Assembly: GCA_009741485.1 (NCBI GenBank)
Contig: CM019230.1
Coordinates: forward strand, 7,003,758 to 7,067,757
Length of the DNA stretch: 64,000 nt
Source: Malurus cyaneus samueli
Lineage: Eukaryota > Chordata > Aves > Passeriformes > Maluridae
Direction: 5' to 3'
Every line of letters begins with the position of its first letter. Position 1 is the stretch's first letter. Positions 1 through 13,239 of the stretch are shown piece by piece. The position numbers and the translations under genes are program-made. Under the pieces are notes generated by a model. It saw only the letters and a program-made list of their open reading frames with translations. It was not told the DNA's origin and ran no database searches.

Positions 1-3000
1 CAAATGATTCATAAGTTCTTTTATTCTCAAAGAAGTTATATCCTTTCAAAAGTAGGTAAAAAATAAATCAGTTGAGATGGAACTAATTCCAGCTCACAGT
101 ATTAGTTTATTTTACTAAGCAGAAGATTCATCATCCACTGACAAATGACAACTATACCCAGTCACTTCCACAGGAATGAGGTACCAGAACTCTCAGCTCT
201 GGGCTAAGAAAAACAGTTAAAAGCCTTAAGCTTCTCATCTTTTCAGCTGGTGATAAAGTAGCCCTCTTCACTGGTCTGTGTCCAAACCCCTCCCTCACAA
301 GCAGAAAAGCTAAAGGCTTTACAGGCAGCAGCAAGAACAAACCACTGAAGCCTGTGTCTGATGTGTGCTGAATACAGAACCACACGGTACCACCGCTGCA
401 GTTTTATTGTACAAAACCAATCCTGCTTAATGGACCAGGGGCATGGCTCTGCAGTTTCTCTTCAGCTCAAGAGGCTGTAAGCAGAGGCTGTGAAGTGATA
501 CCACTGCAAATGCAAGCTGAGTATGGTTTCCTTGTTCCTAATGTGCTCCTGTGAATTTAATTTTTCCTGGCCTGGAAGCTATAGTAAGATACCAAGTGCT
601 CCTGTCCTCTCCTGGCCTGCTCTGCTGCCAGTCCGTGGTCTCACCTCCTGCCAGCAGCCTTCACACTGCCCACTCTCTCACACAGTGACCAGCAGCACCA
701 GCTGCTGAGGAAAGAAACAAAGGTCAAGATTTTAAAGACAATGGGAAGAGCATGGAAAAAACCCAGCTTCGCAATCCCAAAGAAGCTACCTAGAGCACCC
801 AACATACATCAGCAGGAAGCTGGTTGTTCAAACCCTCTGAAAAAGTGGACAGATTATTTATGGTGTAGCTTGATGTGTCCCACTTTCAAGATCTCAGCAT
901 ATGTGCATAAAAAGCATTTTGTATCTTGGCTTCCACCTTGCATATCCAAGCAACCTCGTACGCCATGCCAGCAGTTAACACAGCAAGCAAGTCCAAAATC
1001 CCACCAAAACGGCACGTCTCATTAAGATATTGGTCTAAGACACTATTTCCACACATTAACTGTTCTTTTGTTAAATTTTAGATGAGCAGGTCAGCAGGTA
1101 CACGGCACACACTCTAATCTCACAGCACAGAGGCGTCAATGCTATTTACCTTAAGTCTTCCCAGTAACCTGAACTGAACTGCAACTCCCTGCAGTCAGAG
1201 CTTCTCTGGTACAACCTGCACCTGACTGATGGAGAAGGCTGAACAAAGCATAGAAGTGATGTCATTTCTTTAAAAAGCAATCCAAAATATGTACAGAGGT
1301 ACAGATTCCTTAGTCTTCAAATCTGTCCACTCACAACCCATGGTTTGGCCTTGATCTACAGATCATTCTGTGAGAGGAAGAAATTCCACCTGCCAGTGCT
1401 TATTGGATCTGTCTCTCCATTAACTTACTTTAAACCCTAATACAATTAAGGACAGAAAACAAAGACAACATCACCTGTACTTCCCTTACCTCTCCTGCAC
1501 ATGCACATATCCAACATACAGTTATCAAGTCCACATCCACCACCAACATGTTTGTTTTCACCAACACCACACGCTGAAGATTTGAGCCCCAAAAACGCTC
1601 ACAATTTCCTCTTGTGTCTCTTCCATGGATCCAAGTGCTCCCAAAGGCTGGGGCAGAAAGCACAGCAGACACCCAACTCCATACCTTTCCTTTGGCCAGA
1701 TGTGCAGTCATACACACAAGGGAGGTAGAATAACCCTGAAATGTACAGTAAGAGATGTTTTCTATCCAGAAATGTATCCAAGTCTGTAAGACACTAACTG
1801 CACCAAGCTGGGCTCTGTGTGCTCTGTACCACCACAGGCACAGGATCCTCTGTAATTCAGTCAGCATAGACCAGAAACAGCATTAAAGCTAAAAAGACAC
1901 CTGTCAACTTGAAACTCAGGCACATCTGAAAGTGCTGCAGCTAGTACAGTAACCAGCAAACCCTACCATCTTTACCGTCAAAACCACATGCTGATCATAG
2001 TATTTGATGTTTTTAACCACTCCTTATAATCATTACCACTCTAACGCCCCAAAAAAAAAAATCTCCTGAGAAATCCCCCAGTCTCAGGACATTAAGAGAA
2101 ACTAACTTTTGCTTAACTTCACAAATTCAAGTCAGCAGAATATTTTTGATTCAGGCATAAACATGCACACTTCTATTCAGCAGCCTAAAACCAAGTGGAA
2201 AAAAGCCCAAACATTATAATGGAGCCTCCTTTTTCTATGAGTTAGCATTCTCATACCTTGCCACAGCTCTAAAGGTCTCAGGAATGGGGCACACCAGCTA
2301 CACAAGAGCCTGAGCTGAGTTACAGGTCAAGTACTCTAGAGCACTACATAAAATACAGAAGCCAGCCATCATCTTGTCTCTTAGATACAGGGAAGTCAGG
2401 ACTACCAACCTCAGAAGCAAGTGCAAAGATTTCAGCTCAAATTATCAACTCCTGTGCTTAGGACAATCTAAACACAGGTCCCTTTGGGCAAAGACCCTTC
2501 ACATCGTGGGAGGTAACAGAAGAATGGAAAAAATGAGCCAGGGTTTTCCTAAGTAGCATTTAGGAAGGTGTTATCACCTTCTGAGCCTTTGAAATCCCCC
2601 AAGTAATTAAACAGTCAAAGGAGAAAAGGCTTTTAGCTTTCTAAACACCAACGATTTCCCACACCACCATGGATGTTGAACATTAAAAATAATGTCTTTC
2701 CTCTGACGAGAGGAGCTGAGGACAGCTTCCATAGGAAAGCAAGACCTTGTCCCAAAAAGCATCCATCAAAGCTGCAGCGATTTAACTTCAATAAAGAATC
2801 TTCAGCCAAAATACAAACTTCATAAAATTGCCTGAAGTGCCTTTTTTGCAGAAGTCTTCACTGGAGCATCAGCAAACAAAAAACTTGTATGACAAAGCTG
2901 CAACAAAATGTCTCATCCACACAGGTATTTCAGAGCCTGTCACAAGCATTGATTGATTCCTTCTAAAGCTTTTAGCGCACATTAGTTTGTTTACTAATCC

Positions 3001-6000
3001 TAAAAGCATTACTAATTTAGTTTGGGGTTTTTTAAGCTATAGCAGCACATTGGAAGGGAACGTACCTTGAAAGGGAGCATGTCACAAACACTGCTTGCTT
3101 AAGGACAGGCTTCATCCATTTTAAAAATAACACTCCTGTCTACATTTGGAATAATTATAATAAATGGCTTAGCCCAGATGGCCACTCTCAACTCCTGAAT
3201 TATCAATTCACTCTGCACACAGTACACAAAACAGTAACGGTGTACGATATTTAGTACTCCTGAGACTTCCACACTGTGAATTGTGCCGGATTCCACTTTT
3301 GCAGTAAAATATTAATGATGATCCCCAAGTCTATATCACAAGAGCCAAACAAATCAAAGTAAAAAGATGAATTGACCCAAGGGTACCTAACCTTGCAATG
3401 GATACTAACAGGATGGAAAGGTCACACATTAATTGGTTCTATTTTATGCAGAACCGCAAAAATTCCAGTAAGCCTTTCCTCTTCTGTCTGTAACAGCTAC
3501 AAACATCAGGTGGTTTCAAAGAACCCCCCTGGGAGACTCACTGAAATGTCAGATGCATGAAGAGGGTTTGATACAGCTTCCTCACGCAGTAAAACCCACT
3601 ATTAATAGTTTATAGGCATGGAATTTGTGCGCTGCAACAGAACTAGAGTTTGGCACTGTGGCCAGCATTTCCTTACGGCTCTTGAAAAGAATCCTTCCAT
3701 CCCTCTTCACCTGCCCCAATGTACCCATGCTGCATCACTGCACTTCCAGATGGCCAACACCCTGCCAGGTTAGAAGATGGAAGATTTTAAAGGCTGTTTT
3801 CATGCCTCAATTGTAAATAAGTTCCAGAGTCACTAGCTAGGATTAACATCAGAAGGGCACACGATGGTGGGTTGGGATCCCAGCAGTGAGGGCTCAGAGT
3901 GACAGTGAAGGGACAGAGGGAAAACACAGACCATGAGGATCTTCGGAAACTACTCCTGTGACCCTTTATTAGATCCATAACCCCATGTCTGAGGTCAAGG
4001 AATTATAGCAACAAAGGGTGCAAGAGAACAGAAGGTCTGCGTGGGATGAAGCAGAGCTGAATTCATATAGAGCCTTTTGGAAATAACATCAGATAATTTC
4101 CAGGTAATGAGTTTATCAGCCACTGGGTTATGTCTGAGGAGTCCTGATAGTTTGAATCTGTTTCCAAAGCAAAGCTGAACGAGGAAAGAGTCATCCAAAC
4201 TAAGTCATATTCTGGACCTTACAAAAATAGTTGCTAAAAACCTACTGCACCTTGACTCTAAGCGCAAACTTGGGACCTTGCAATGGTCCCTCCACACACA
4301 TCAATCACCACTGCCTGTGTATCACAGCATCACACCAAGCCCTGGCTCCCAGAGGCAGGCACAAGCCACTTGGGAGGCCTGGCTGGCTGAAGGCCTCCAG
4401 ATAAGGTGCTGAAACACAACACCCGCACTTTCCATTTCCCCCAGCTGCACAGGAGGCTTTGCCCTGGCTTTGTGAAAATGAAAGGTGGCAGATAGCTCAG
4501 AGGTTTTCAGGGGAGGAGCAGGAGGAAGGGTGGCAGCATTTTAAATTACCCAGAGCCTGACTAACACCTAATACCTTCAAGCATTTCCATAAAGTTCCCA
4601 AAGACAGCTCAAATGTGCAGCAGAAATGCTGAAATACGGATGAGAAATCCTCAAATTAATAATTCAGCTGGGTCCCAAGCACTCCTGATAATTGGTCAGA
4701 AAAAGCATCAGGTGTTCACACCAGTTCAACGTATTTTCAACCCTGCCTTCCAAATTACATCCAGAGATACAGCTTTAGCCAGCCAGAGGATTTGGTGAGT
4801 CAGCCACAACATGGGTGGCAAATACATTTGGAAAGGGAAGCTTTATCCTTCCAGGTCTTCTTGGGAGTGTTTCAAATGGGCGATGTGGCCATGGAAGGCA
4901 GGAAAGGAGCACTTGAAGCCACTTGCTCTTCTTTTATTCACATCATTGTTGTCATACTGCTAATGATCATCAACCAAAGGCAGGAATGTGCTCAAACACA
5001 CAATTACTGGAGGAGCTGGTGGGGCTTTGCACCAACTGCTAAGCTCTATTTCTAGAGAAAGTTTCTATTACTGATTAACATTAGTAATTGTGTGCCTGGG
5101 TTTAAGTGGCCTTCTGCCTACCACTCCCAACAGGAAACCAAGTGTTGAACTATTAGAAGCAACAGCAAAAATGACTGGACAATCTGATGAAAAAAAAGCC
5201 CAACTATTCAAGAAAAGATAGGAAAGCCCAAGAATTATAACTAGATACAGAAAGTACCAGTTCTGACCTTCATGCTGGAAGCCAAAGGTGCTGTTTCACT
5301 GGACTCAAAATTTCCAACAACTTTATTTCTCCCTCTGTTACAACACCTGCTCTATCCAATACACACACCAGGATTCCCAGATCCTGAAGCACCAGGAGGT
5401 AGACAGGCATCCAGCCTTTCCACAAGGAAGCAGGACCTCATATAAAAAATAGGTGCATGAAAAACCCTGGTCCCAAGGGCACCTTTACCCTCTGCCCATT
5501 TCAGAGATAATGGAAATAAAAGAAAATAAAAGAGTGCAACAAGCACCCTCTGAAGTGCATGGTTTAGCTGTGGTCAGGACACGTTAATGTTTTAAGGACA
5601 TTGAACAAGAATCTCACAGCCAAAGATGCTAGAGTCAGTCACAGCCAAAACATGTATCTGTAGGCAACAGCAGCAAAAATCCAACAAACTTTAGACCCAG
5701 GATAGCCATATAATGGCTATGGTTTGTACCTCTCCCTGCATGGACAATGACAAGCATGTCAGGCTTACATGGCTGGTTCTCACACATCGGTGGAATCCAA
5801 ACGGGGCTGGGTCAGCAGACAGCTAAAAAAACCCAGCTACAACCCCGAAACCATGAGCAGTCCCACTGCATGTTTCCCGTGGTGTCAGGTTTGTTTTCAG
5901 CAACCCTGAGCTGCAGTGCAGACTGTACACAATGCCTCCCAATTTGGTTAGTGGGCAGCTTTTCAAACGAAAAAAAAAAAAAAAAAAAATCAATAGAAGT

Positions 6001-7494
6001 ACACCTAAATTTCTCAAGCACTCAGGAAACTTCTCCCAAGGGTCCATTACCCGAGTGGTAAAGGCACCTACACCAGAGCAGCAGCACTAAAAGGAATGAC
6101 AGACAGACTGTTTATTTACATAACTGTCTTTGATTTCTGATCCTCCCCAGTGCAGCTTTTTCTAACACTGCAATGGGTGCAGTTACCAAGTGACTGAAGT
6201 CAAAGCTAACACTTTGGGATTCAGGAACCCAACAGCAACAACTAAATGCATGTTTATTCACTCAAAGGAGGTGGCTTTGTTTAGATGCTGAAAACCAAAC
6301 TCAACTTGGGACAAATTTTTTGCTGCAACAACACACAGATTTTACTGGAAGGCTGCAGTGATTGAATCATGGAGTTTTTTTTAGTGAAAAAAGGCTTGTT
6401 TTTTTAAAGGCAGAAATACATGGCAATATCTTTTCAGAATACCTGTTTTCATTTTCCTTATCTCCAAGTGGTCACGTGTCTAATGACACTACCACCTAAA
6501 TTTAGCTCATTCTGTAGCACTGGCAATCCTAGCGATGCCTCTAGGACTGCAACACACCTTTCTTCCTCTCAGTCTCCCCTCTCTCCTGCAGCGTGTGGGG
6601 CCGTTTCTGAAACAGCAAAGCAGACGGTTCTCCAGAAGCCTCCTGCTTCCCACTGCCAGCCCAGAGGAGCAGAGGGACCCTGCAGGGACAGTGCAGGCGC
6701 CCGTTCTGCTCGGTGCAACGCCCATCCCTGGCAGCCCCTTTGTGTTCTATTACAGTGCCCCCCTCGCCCGCTTTTGTCTCTGAACTGTCAGTCAGCCTGG
6801 GCTATAACCCCAGGCCAGACCAACTTTGGGAAGTGGGAATATTCCAACGCAGACCTACACCTTGTGGCTCGTCAGATAAGTAATTAAGAGGCCACAGATA
6901 TACGTGTGCCTCATCAGCAAGGGGTAAACGCTCACGTAAACAAGGGCAGATCCAAACCGTGGTAGCTTCCTGCTGAAATCCTTATCCAGGGGTGGTTTCC
7001 CTGCTTGGCTGCTGACTCTCCTAGAACAGGCGATGACGACACTGTGCAATAAAGGCTGAGACATTGGCCTACAACTCCAGCAAGTAAGAGATGTCTGGAA
7101 GTTCGCTCAAATCACCTTCACAGGTACGCTTCTCCTTATGCCACCAAGCCCCAGTGCCTCAGCAGAGCAGCCGTGCTCTGCCACCAGCGCAAGGCAGCAG
7201 CAGCATCCATGCTGGGCTGCCAAAGGGAGCGTGATGAAGGGAACGGAATTCCACCCTCTGGAGGACACCGTCCCCCTTCTCTGCTCCGGCCGCTTGCTGC
7301 ACGGGCGGGCAAGCACGGGGGAAAAGGGGGCACCAACCTCCCTCTCGGGACCCCCAGCACACCGACCCCGCAGGCCGTGCAGGCCCTGTCCCGGGAGGCC
7401 TCCAAGGCGGCGCCCCGGGCTTGCAACCGGCGCCAGCCCCCCGGGGAGGGACTCGGGCCCGTGCGGGCCGCGGGCCGCCCCCCGCCCCGGTTAC
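1..7494 (-). other. UBE2O: UBE2O intron 1 (partial)
   Basis: This stretch follows the splice donor of UBE2O exon 1 on the minus strand, so it should be the 5' part of intron 1. It is clearly more AT-rich than the rest of the window. I looked for the next UBE2O coding segment (the region after the ETK residues, including the RSVVPRD-type motif) on the minus strand and did not see it. The only clear landmark is a run of 20 A at 5970-5989. I see no transposon, tRNA or second gene here. Confidence 0.6.
5970..5989. repeat. poly(A) run, 20 bp
   Basis: Uninterrupted A tract inside UBE2O intron 1. No flanking element was recognised that would make it the tail of a retrotransposon. Confidence 0.9.
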
Positions 7495-8060
7495 CTTGGT
7501 CTCCTACGGCTGCTTGATGCCCTCCGGGTACCACTGCACCCGCACGTAGCCCCGTCGCAGCGGGCTGGAGCGGCCCCCTCCCCGCCGCCGGCTCCAGGGC
7601 CTCCCGACTCGGAGCCGCCCGAGCTGGCGGCGCCGCCGGCAGCGGCCCCGCGCCCGCCCTCCTCAGAGTCCTCCTCCGAGTCCTCGCCGTGGATGAGGCG
7701 CACCAGGCCGAAGCGCACCGAGCCGCGGTAGCGGCCGGACACCAGGTCGTGGGAGAAGAGGAGGCGCTGGGAGCCGCCCGGCGGGGCGGAGAGGGGCAGC
7801 GCGGCGGGGGGAGCCGGGGGTGCCGGTGCCGGCGGTGCCGGTGCCCCCTCCTCGGCTGTTCCGCATGGCGCCGGTGAGCGGGCGCGCCGGCCGGCAGGAG
7901 GGAGGGCAGGGAGGCGGCGAGTACGGCCCGGGGAGGGGCCAGAGGCCACGCCCACAGCGAACACGGCCACGCCCACGCGGGGAGGGCCGGAGGGAGGGGG
8001 AGACCGGGAGGGGACCGGGGGACCGGGGCGGGAGGGCTGCGCTGCGTCGCGTCATCGGCC
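7380..8060. promoter_or_regulatory. UBE2O: CpG island, UBE2O promoter
   Basis: Dense GC and CpG run that covers UBE2O exon 1 (7495-7866) and roughly 200 bp upstream of its presumed start codon. No TATA box is visible, which fits a housekeeping CpG promoter for the minus-strand gene. Its upstream edge runs into a minisatellite at about 8085. All three minus-strand frames stay open for long stretches here because of base composition, so long open frames in this island are not evidence of extra genes. Confidence 0.75.
7495..7866 (-). CDS. UBE2O: UBE2O exon 1, (E3-independent) E2 ubiquitin-conjugating enzyme O, frame-broken as written
   Basis: UBE2O is a large hybrid E2/E3 ubiquitin enzyme; this exon would encode only its poorly conserved N-terminus and the start of the first conserved region. 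Recognisable segments on the minus strand are SQRLLFSHDLVSGRYRGSV, FGLVRLIHGEDSEED and, further on, RRGYVRVQWYPEGIKQ, all close to human UBE2O. The exon ends ACCAAG|GTAACC (donor at 7494). The presumed ATG is 7866-7864, in Pro/Ala-coding GC-rich sequence as in mammals. Oddities: the ATG frame and the RRGYVRVQWYPEG frame are the same, but the QRLLFSHD...EEDSEE segment lies one nucleotide off, so two indels are needed. A TAG at 7506-7504 interrupts the exon where human has HVK, with three bases fewer. Assembly indels in GC-rich sequence are the likeliest cause; a real lesion is possible. Later exons are outside the window. Confidence 0.85.
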
Positions 8061-8084
8061 GCGGGATGCGGGGGCTGCACCGTC

Positions 8085-8620
8085 CTCTGATCCCCAGGGT
8101 TGCGGGGATTGCATCATCGTCCCCACGGATGGGGAGATTGCATCCCCAGGGATGAGGAGCTGCGCTGCGTCTTCGGCCCAGGGGTGTGTTGGGGGGGGGG
8201 GCTGCATCATCACTGGTCCCCAGGGATGGGGGTGGTTTGCGTCCTCGTCCCCAGGGATGGGCAGGGCTGCATTGTCCTCTGATCCCCAGGGATGGGGGGC
8301 TGCACTGCATCGTCCTCTGAACCCCAGAGATGGGGATCTGCGCTTCATCCTCCTCAAGGATGGGGGGCTCTGCTGCATCATCCCACGGATCCCTGGAATT
8401 GGAAGGGGGGACACTGCGTTGCATCATCCCCAGGGCTGGAGGAGCCTGCAATGCACCATCCCCTGATCCCCAGGGATGGGGGGGTGCTGCAATGCATTGT
8501 CTCTGAACCCCAGTGATGGGGGGCACACTGCACTGCATCATCCCCCAGCTCTCAGTCACTGGGGGCTGCACTGCCTCATCTGCCACTCCCAGAGATGGGG
8601 GCTGTGCTGTTAGCACATCC
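8085..8620. repeat. degenerate GGGATGGGG/GCATCATCC minisatellite
   Basis: About eleven irregular units of roughly 40-50 bp, each combining a CCCCAGGGATGGGG-type core with a CTGCACTGCATCATCC-type segment. Spacing and sequence vary, so the array is old or heavily mutated. It directly abuts the UBE2O CpG island on its upstream side. Confidence 0.8.
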
Positions 8621-10689
8621 CTCTCCCTGGGATCAGGTGGGGGTCCATCCTGGCACCGGGCACTGCTCAATGCTGGGAGCTTCTTTCCAGCTGACATCAA
8701 AGCTTGGTCTTGCTTTTCATGGCTCCTAGAAGCCCTCATTAGGGTGTGCAAATGAACCGAATGTTTGGCTTCGTTGACTCTAAGGATTTTTTCCCTCTGT
8801 CTGCACAGATTTTGTAAATAGAAAAGTTTTTTTCTGAGCAGGTCCTGCTGCTCTGGCAGGCAAAGGACTAAGGAAATCCAAAAGAGCCTTCATTACCTGT
8901 CTTTTACCACAACTTATCCTGCTCTTGGATCTCCCTGCCTGTGCAGCACTGGCTTGAATATCAAGAAAATGCCTGAAATCCTCAGTCTAATTTGTTCTGT
9001 TGCAGAAAAGACCCCAGGAGCAGCAGAGCTGTGTTTTCCCTCTTGCCCTCGCCCTCCCAGACTGCTCTGTCTTGGCTGGATCAACCAGCTGGCTGTCAGT
9101 CCAGCTTCCAAGGTTTCTCCTTTTACGAAAAGCAGCCAGGATAAAGGTCTGCCTATGCTCTCCTCCTAAATTCTGGAACCCTCTCCTCAGGCCTGCTGGG
9201 ATTTTCCAATGTTGCAAATGGCCCTAAAGCCCTGGGAAGCAGCTGAAAAGAGGCTGGGGCAGGCGGTGTGTGGGTGATGAGTGCACTGGGAGCTCTGTCC
9301 AGCTCCTCATTAGCCCCAGGTGTGGATGGTGGGGCAGGAGGATGCTCGAAGTGATGGAGAAGTACAAATTATCCCTGTCCTGCCTCCAAATCAGGGAATT
9401 CCAGGCAGTGAAGCAACACAGCCTCCACTCCAGCATTTAATAACTCCCTACAGCATCATTTTAATCAGAAAGGCAATGTGTTGATGTGATTCCTTGCTGG
9501 AGCATTATTTGGACTCAACCCCAGGGATAAGAAACAGAAGAGAGCCAAAACAGACCATTGGGTGGGTGAATAGTGGCAAACCCGTAGGGAAAGGCAGTTT
9601 AAATATCCACTCAGTGCCATGTGGGTTTACAGCTGTTTCTAGGCATGTGCTCCTGGGAATACAGACCTGTGTCCACATGCCCTGACCTCTGGAAAGTGGA
9701 TGGGGCTGAAAGGCAGCATTCAGAACTGCTAGAGCACCTGAGTGCCTCTGGTATGAGGATTTCACTTTCTGACCATGGCTGTGCTGGAGGAGGGAGCATG
9801 GCACATCTCCCCAGGGCATTCATCCAGCACCTGGAGCTGTGGACAAGGTACCAACCCCTCTCCCTCTGCAGCCAGGCAGAATTGTGCCTCTGTAAGAGCA
9901 GAATCAGGCTTTTGAGCAGGCTAGAAGGTGCCCTTTGACTTCATTTAAACTGATGCCATGTTTTTCTTGAGGTTTCAAAGCAGAGCTTTATCCGGCATAG
10001 CGATGCTCCTCATCATCCCCTTAATGTACATTGCAACAGCCACTAATAAAATATAGATACAGTAATGGGCACAACCGTGCGTGGAGATGGAAACTGTCCC
10101 TCTTCAGGGCAATTACCTGCTGAAGAGCAGTGGTGTGGTTTCAGGTAGCCACAAATAGCCATGAAAACAATCATATTATACCCCTGGCCGGGCTCACGGC
10201 GGGGGGATTATAATGGGGACAAGGCAGGGCTGTTTTGCTCGTTAGCAGGAGCTGAGCCGGGTGTGTTTTTGCACTCTGATCCCAGCTGGAGGTCTGATGT
10301 GCTTCCATCAGCAAGTGGCACTGAAGGAGGACTGATTGCTTTTTCAGGACACAACAGCCCAAGGCCTGGGCTGCCACAATACTGAGGTTTTACAGTGCCT
10401 GGGCGTCAAAATCAGCATCTATTCAACATCACTACTCATTTCTCCACTGAGAGACCTCTGTAAGTTGCACCACCCCACAAAACATGCAGGACTTCTGCAA
10501 AGTGACAACATCAAGCAGCTTCCCTGCCCAGTTTAGGGACAATTCTTGCTGGTAAGGCTGTTTTGGGAAGCGATGGCTTTTGCTCTGCAGGAGAACATCC
10601 TCCCTGGAAGCGTGCTGTCCGTGTGATCTAACCACCTTATGGCACTTAGGTTAGATCACCAGCGTCTCCCTGCTGAGATACTGCTGCCC

Positions 10690-11110
10690 AGAGGACGTGT
10701 CAGAATGCCCGGAGGGTGCCAGGATACCCAGAGGGTGCCAAGGTGCCCAGCAGGTGCTGGGATACCCAGGATACCCTTAATCTTCCCGTGGAAAAGCAAG
10801 CCCTGTCCATCCTCTTCAGTCGTCTCACAGATCATCCCTGCACAGGCCTTGCAGGGTGTAAAGGGCAGGAACTGGGGTGCCCACAGGGTGCTGGGGTGCT
10901 TGCCAAGTGCTGGGGATACACATGGGATACCAGGAGGCATGGCAGTTGCCAAGGATGCCATGGGGATGCCAGGATGTCTGCTGGGTTTTGAGGATCTCTG
11001 CCGGGTTCTGGGATGTCCACAGGGAACTGGAATGACCCCTGGGTACCGGGATGTGCACTGGGGATTCCCGAGGGCGCCAGGTGCCCAAGGGTACCGCCGT
11101 GCCCGGAGGA
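10690..11110. repeat. degenerate GGTGCCAGGATACCC tandem repeat
   Basis: Repeated words such as GGGTGCCAGGATACCC, GGTGCTGGGATACCC and GGGATGTCCACAGGG recur at about 15-30 bp spacing through the interval. Units are diverged and the length is not constant. The long frames open on both strands here are composition effects. Confidence 0.6.
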
Positions 11111-11640
11111 TGGTGGGTGCTCCCGGGGCACCGCGATGCCCTCCCGGTGCCGGTGCCGGGCTGCGGCGGGGCTCTGGTGCCACCTCGTGGGCTGTCCCCT
11201 CCCGGCGGCTCCGCTACGTGGCTCCCCGGGGACAGCGGCTCCGCTCGGAGCCCCGGGCTCCGCGCTCAGGGACAGGGGAGCCCTCCATCCCTCTCTGCTG
11301 TGCCCCACAGCCCCTCCTTGGCCAGTCCTCCCAATATTTCCTCCCTTTTCCGCTGCCTCGCAGAGGCAATGTCTCTGTACATTCCCTGCTGGGAGGAGCT
11401 AGTGTCTTCAGCAAAGGTATTTCAGAGCAGCTCGAGTGGCAGGGAATGCCTCCAGACCCTCCCCCAGGGAGAGCTGGGGGTTTATCTTCATAATCACGCA
11501 GACAAACAGCTCAGCAGGAATCCCTGTGTCCTGATAAACAGCGGGGAACAGAAACACGAGCAAGTGATGCAGCATATGGCAATCCTTCATCCTGTCTCTG
11601 TGAGCCCAGAAAGCCTCCAGAGGCTGGGTGGGCAGGCAGT

Positions 11641-11690
11641 GAGAAGGTCTTTGAGATCCGTTCCAATACCAGCCCTTCTATGATCCTGTA
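11641..11690 (+). mobile_element. CR1 LINE 3' tail fragment
   Basis: Contains the order GAGATCC, TTCCAATACCAGCCCTTC and TTCTATGATCC, which resembles the terminal 50 bp of avian CR1 elements (…CCTTCCAACCC…ATTCTATGAT). Short and diverged, hence the low score. Confidence 0.5.
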
Positions 11691-13239
11691 GGGATCGTGA
11701 TTACCCAGCCCTTCCCTCTGTGTTTGTGCTGCCCTGACCGAACACTGCTGGGTCTCTTACAAACAGCTCAGAGCATCACCTTGAGTATGAACAGCTCATT
11801 GTGAGCAAAATCCTCCTTTGCTCCCTCCTCTCACCCTCTTTGCTGAGACCAAGACCTCACGACTCCCCTGATGGAGTTGGTCCAAGCTCAGCATTGCCCT
11901 CCAGGATTTTTCTTCCCCAGGGGTGGCATCTGGTCCCCAGCCATGTCCAAGGGTCACCCTGGCTCCCAGCACCAGCGTGCCAAAGTTGGGGCTGGACCAA
12001 AGGCAGGACAGCTCCTGTGAGCAGCAGGATGCTCCAACAACAACTGCCAGACTGCTGGAATCTCCTCTTCCCAAAGCCAGTTTGGCTCTGAACTGCCTGG
12101 AGGTCTGGGACTGGAGGGTGTGGCTACCTCTGCTGTGCCCCTTCGCACCCATCCAGCTCTCTCCTCTCAGAGGAGCTCTTGCAGCCCCCACTGACCCCCT
12201 TCCTCCCAGGGACTGTGTCATGAGTAGCCATGACCTAGTTACAAACCCCAGATGGCAGAGGGAAGGACAGGAGGTTAATCACCAGCAGTGCTGTGCTCCA
12301 GGCAGGGCACAGAAGAGCTCCTGGCTTCGTCCTGGCACTCCATCTCCTGCTTTTGTTTGAGGTTGCTATGGCCAAGCAGACGTGGGTGAAACTGTCTCTC
12401 AAACTTGTTTGTTTTTCTTTTCTCAAAGGCAGAGGAGTAGCAAGATAAACCAGCCTTGCAAAGGCACGTGTTTATGTGCTGCAGGACAAAGCCAGAGTTC
12501 AAAGCCTGTTTCCCCTGACCATTGCTGAGAACCCAAATAAGCTGTGAAGCAGCATCCTTTCATTCTTTCTTCTCTGCCCCAGCTCCCTGAGAGTGTCTGT
12601 GGAGAGAATCAGTCCTGCCACTGATGGGCCAAAGGGAACGTTCCAGAGGAAAGACATATATATGTATATTTGCAGCTTATTGATTTTATATTTAGGAATT
12701 ATTTATATATACACACATATCAGGGAACAGAGCAGAACCAGGGCCTGTTCAGAGCCTGGGGCTGGGGGCTGGCCATCCTGCATAGGAGCCCTGCATTGCT
12801 ATTTAGAAAGAACTGGAAGGTTCCTAAACCACAATGTCCTGCTCCAGAGGAGAGGCTGGAAGCACCTTGGCTGCTCAGGAGCTGCTGGTGAATTAAAACC
12901 ACTCCTGGCAGCGTGAGAGGGGGTTCTGGGGGGTAGAAGCAGCAGGTGGGCAGCCTGGCAAGCGCTGAGAATAGCGAGTGTGTCCAAAGAACTCCATCCT
13001 GCTGGGGAATTACAGCAACAACGAGTACCAGCACGAGTGATGGAAAGGGAGGGTGGGAGGCAGAAGGAAATCAGAGCCCACAGCTGACCTGGCAGCAGCG
13101 CCAAGCTGCAGAGCCCTGCTTTTAGTTCATTGCCAGGAGAAATGCGTCACCCTTTTGGAAATGTGGGTCCCCATGGTGAAGCCAGAGGAAGGTGCTTACA
13201 GGGATGTGAGCAGTGCCCAGCTTGGGAATTTTGTAATTA

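Noticed and set aside
7136..8751. Minus-strand frames of 314 and 362 codons around UBE2O exon 1
   Set aside because: CpG-island composition keeps frames open. Only the UBE2O-like segments inside are conserved protein, and they lie in different frames.
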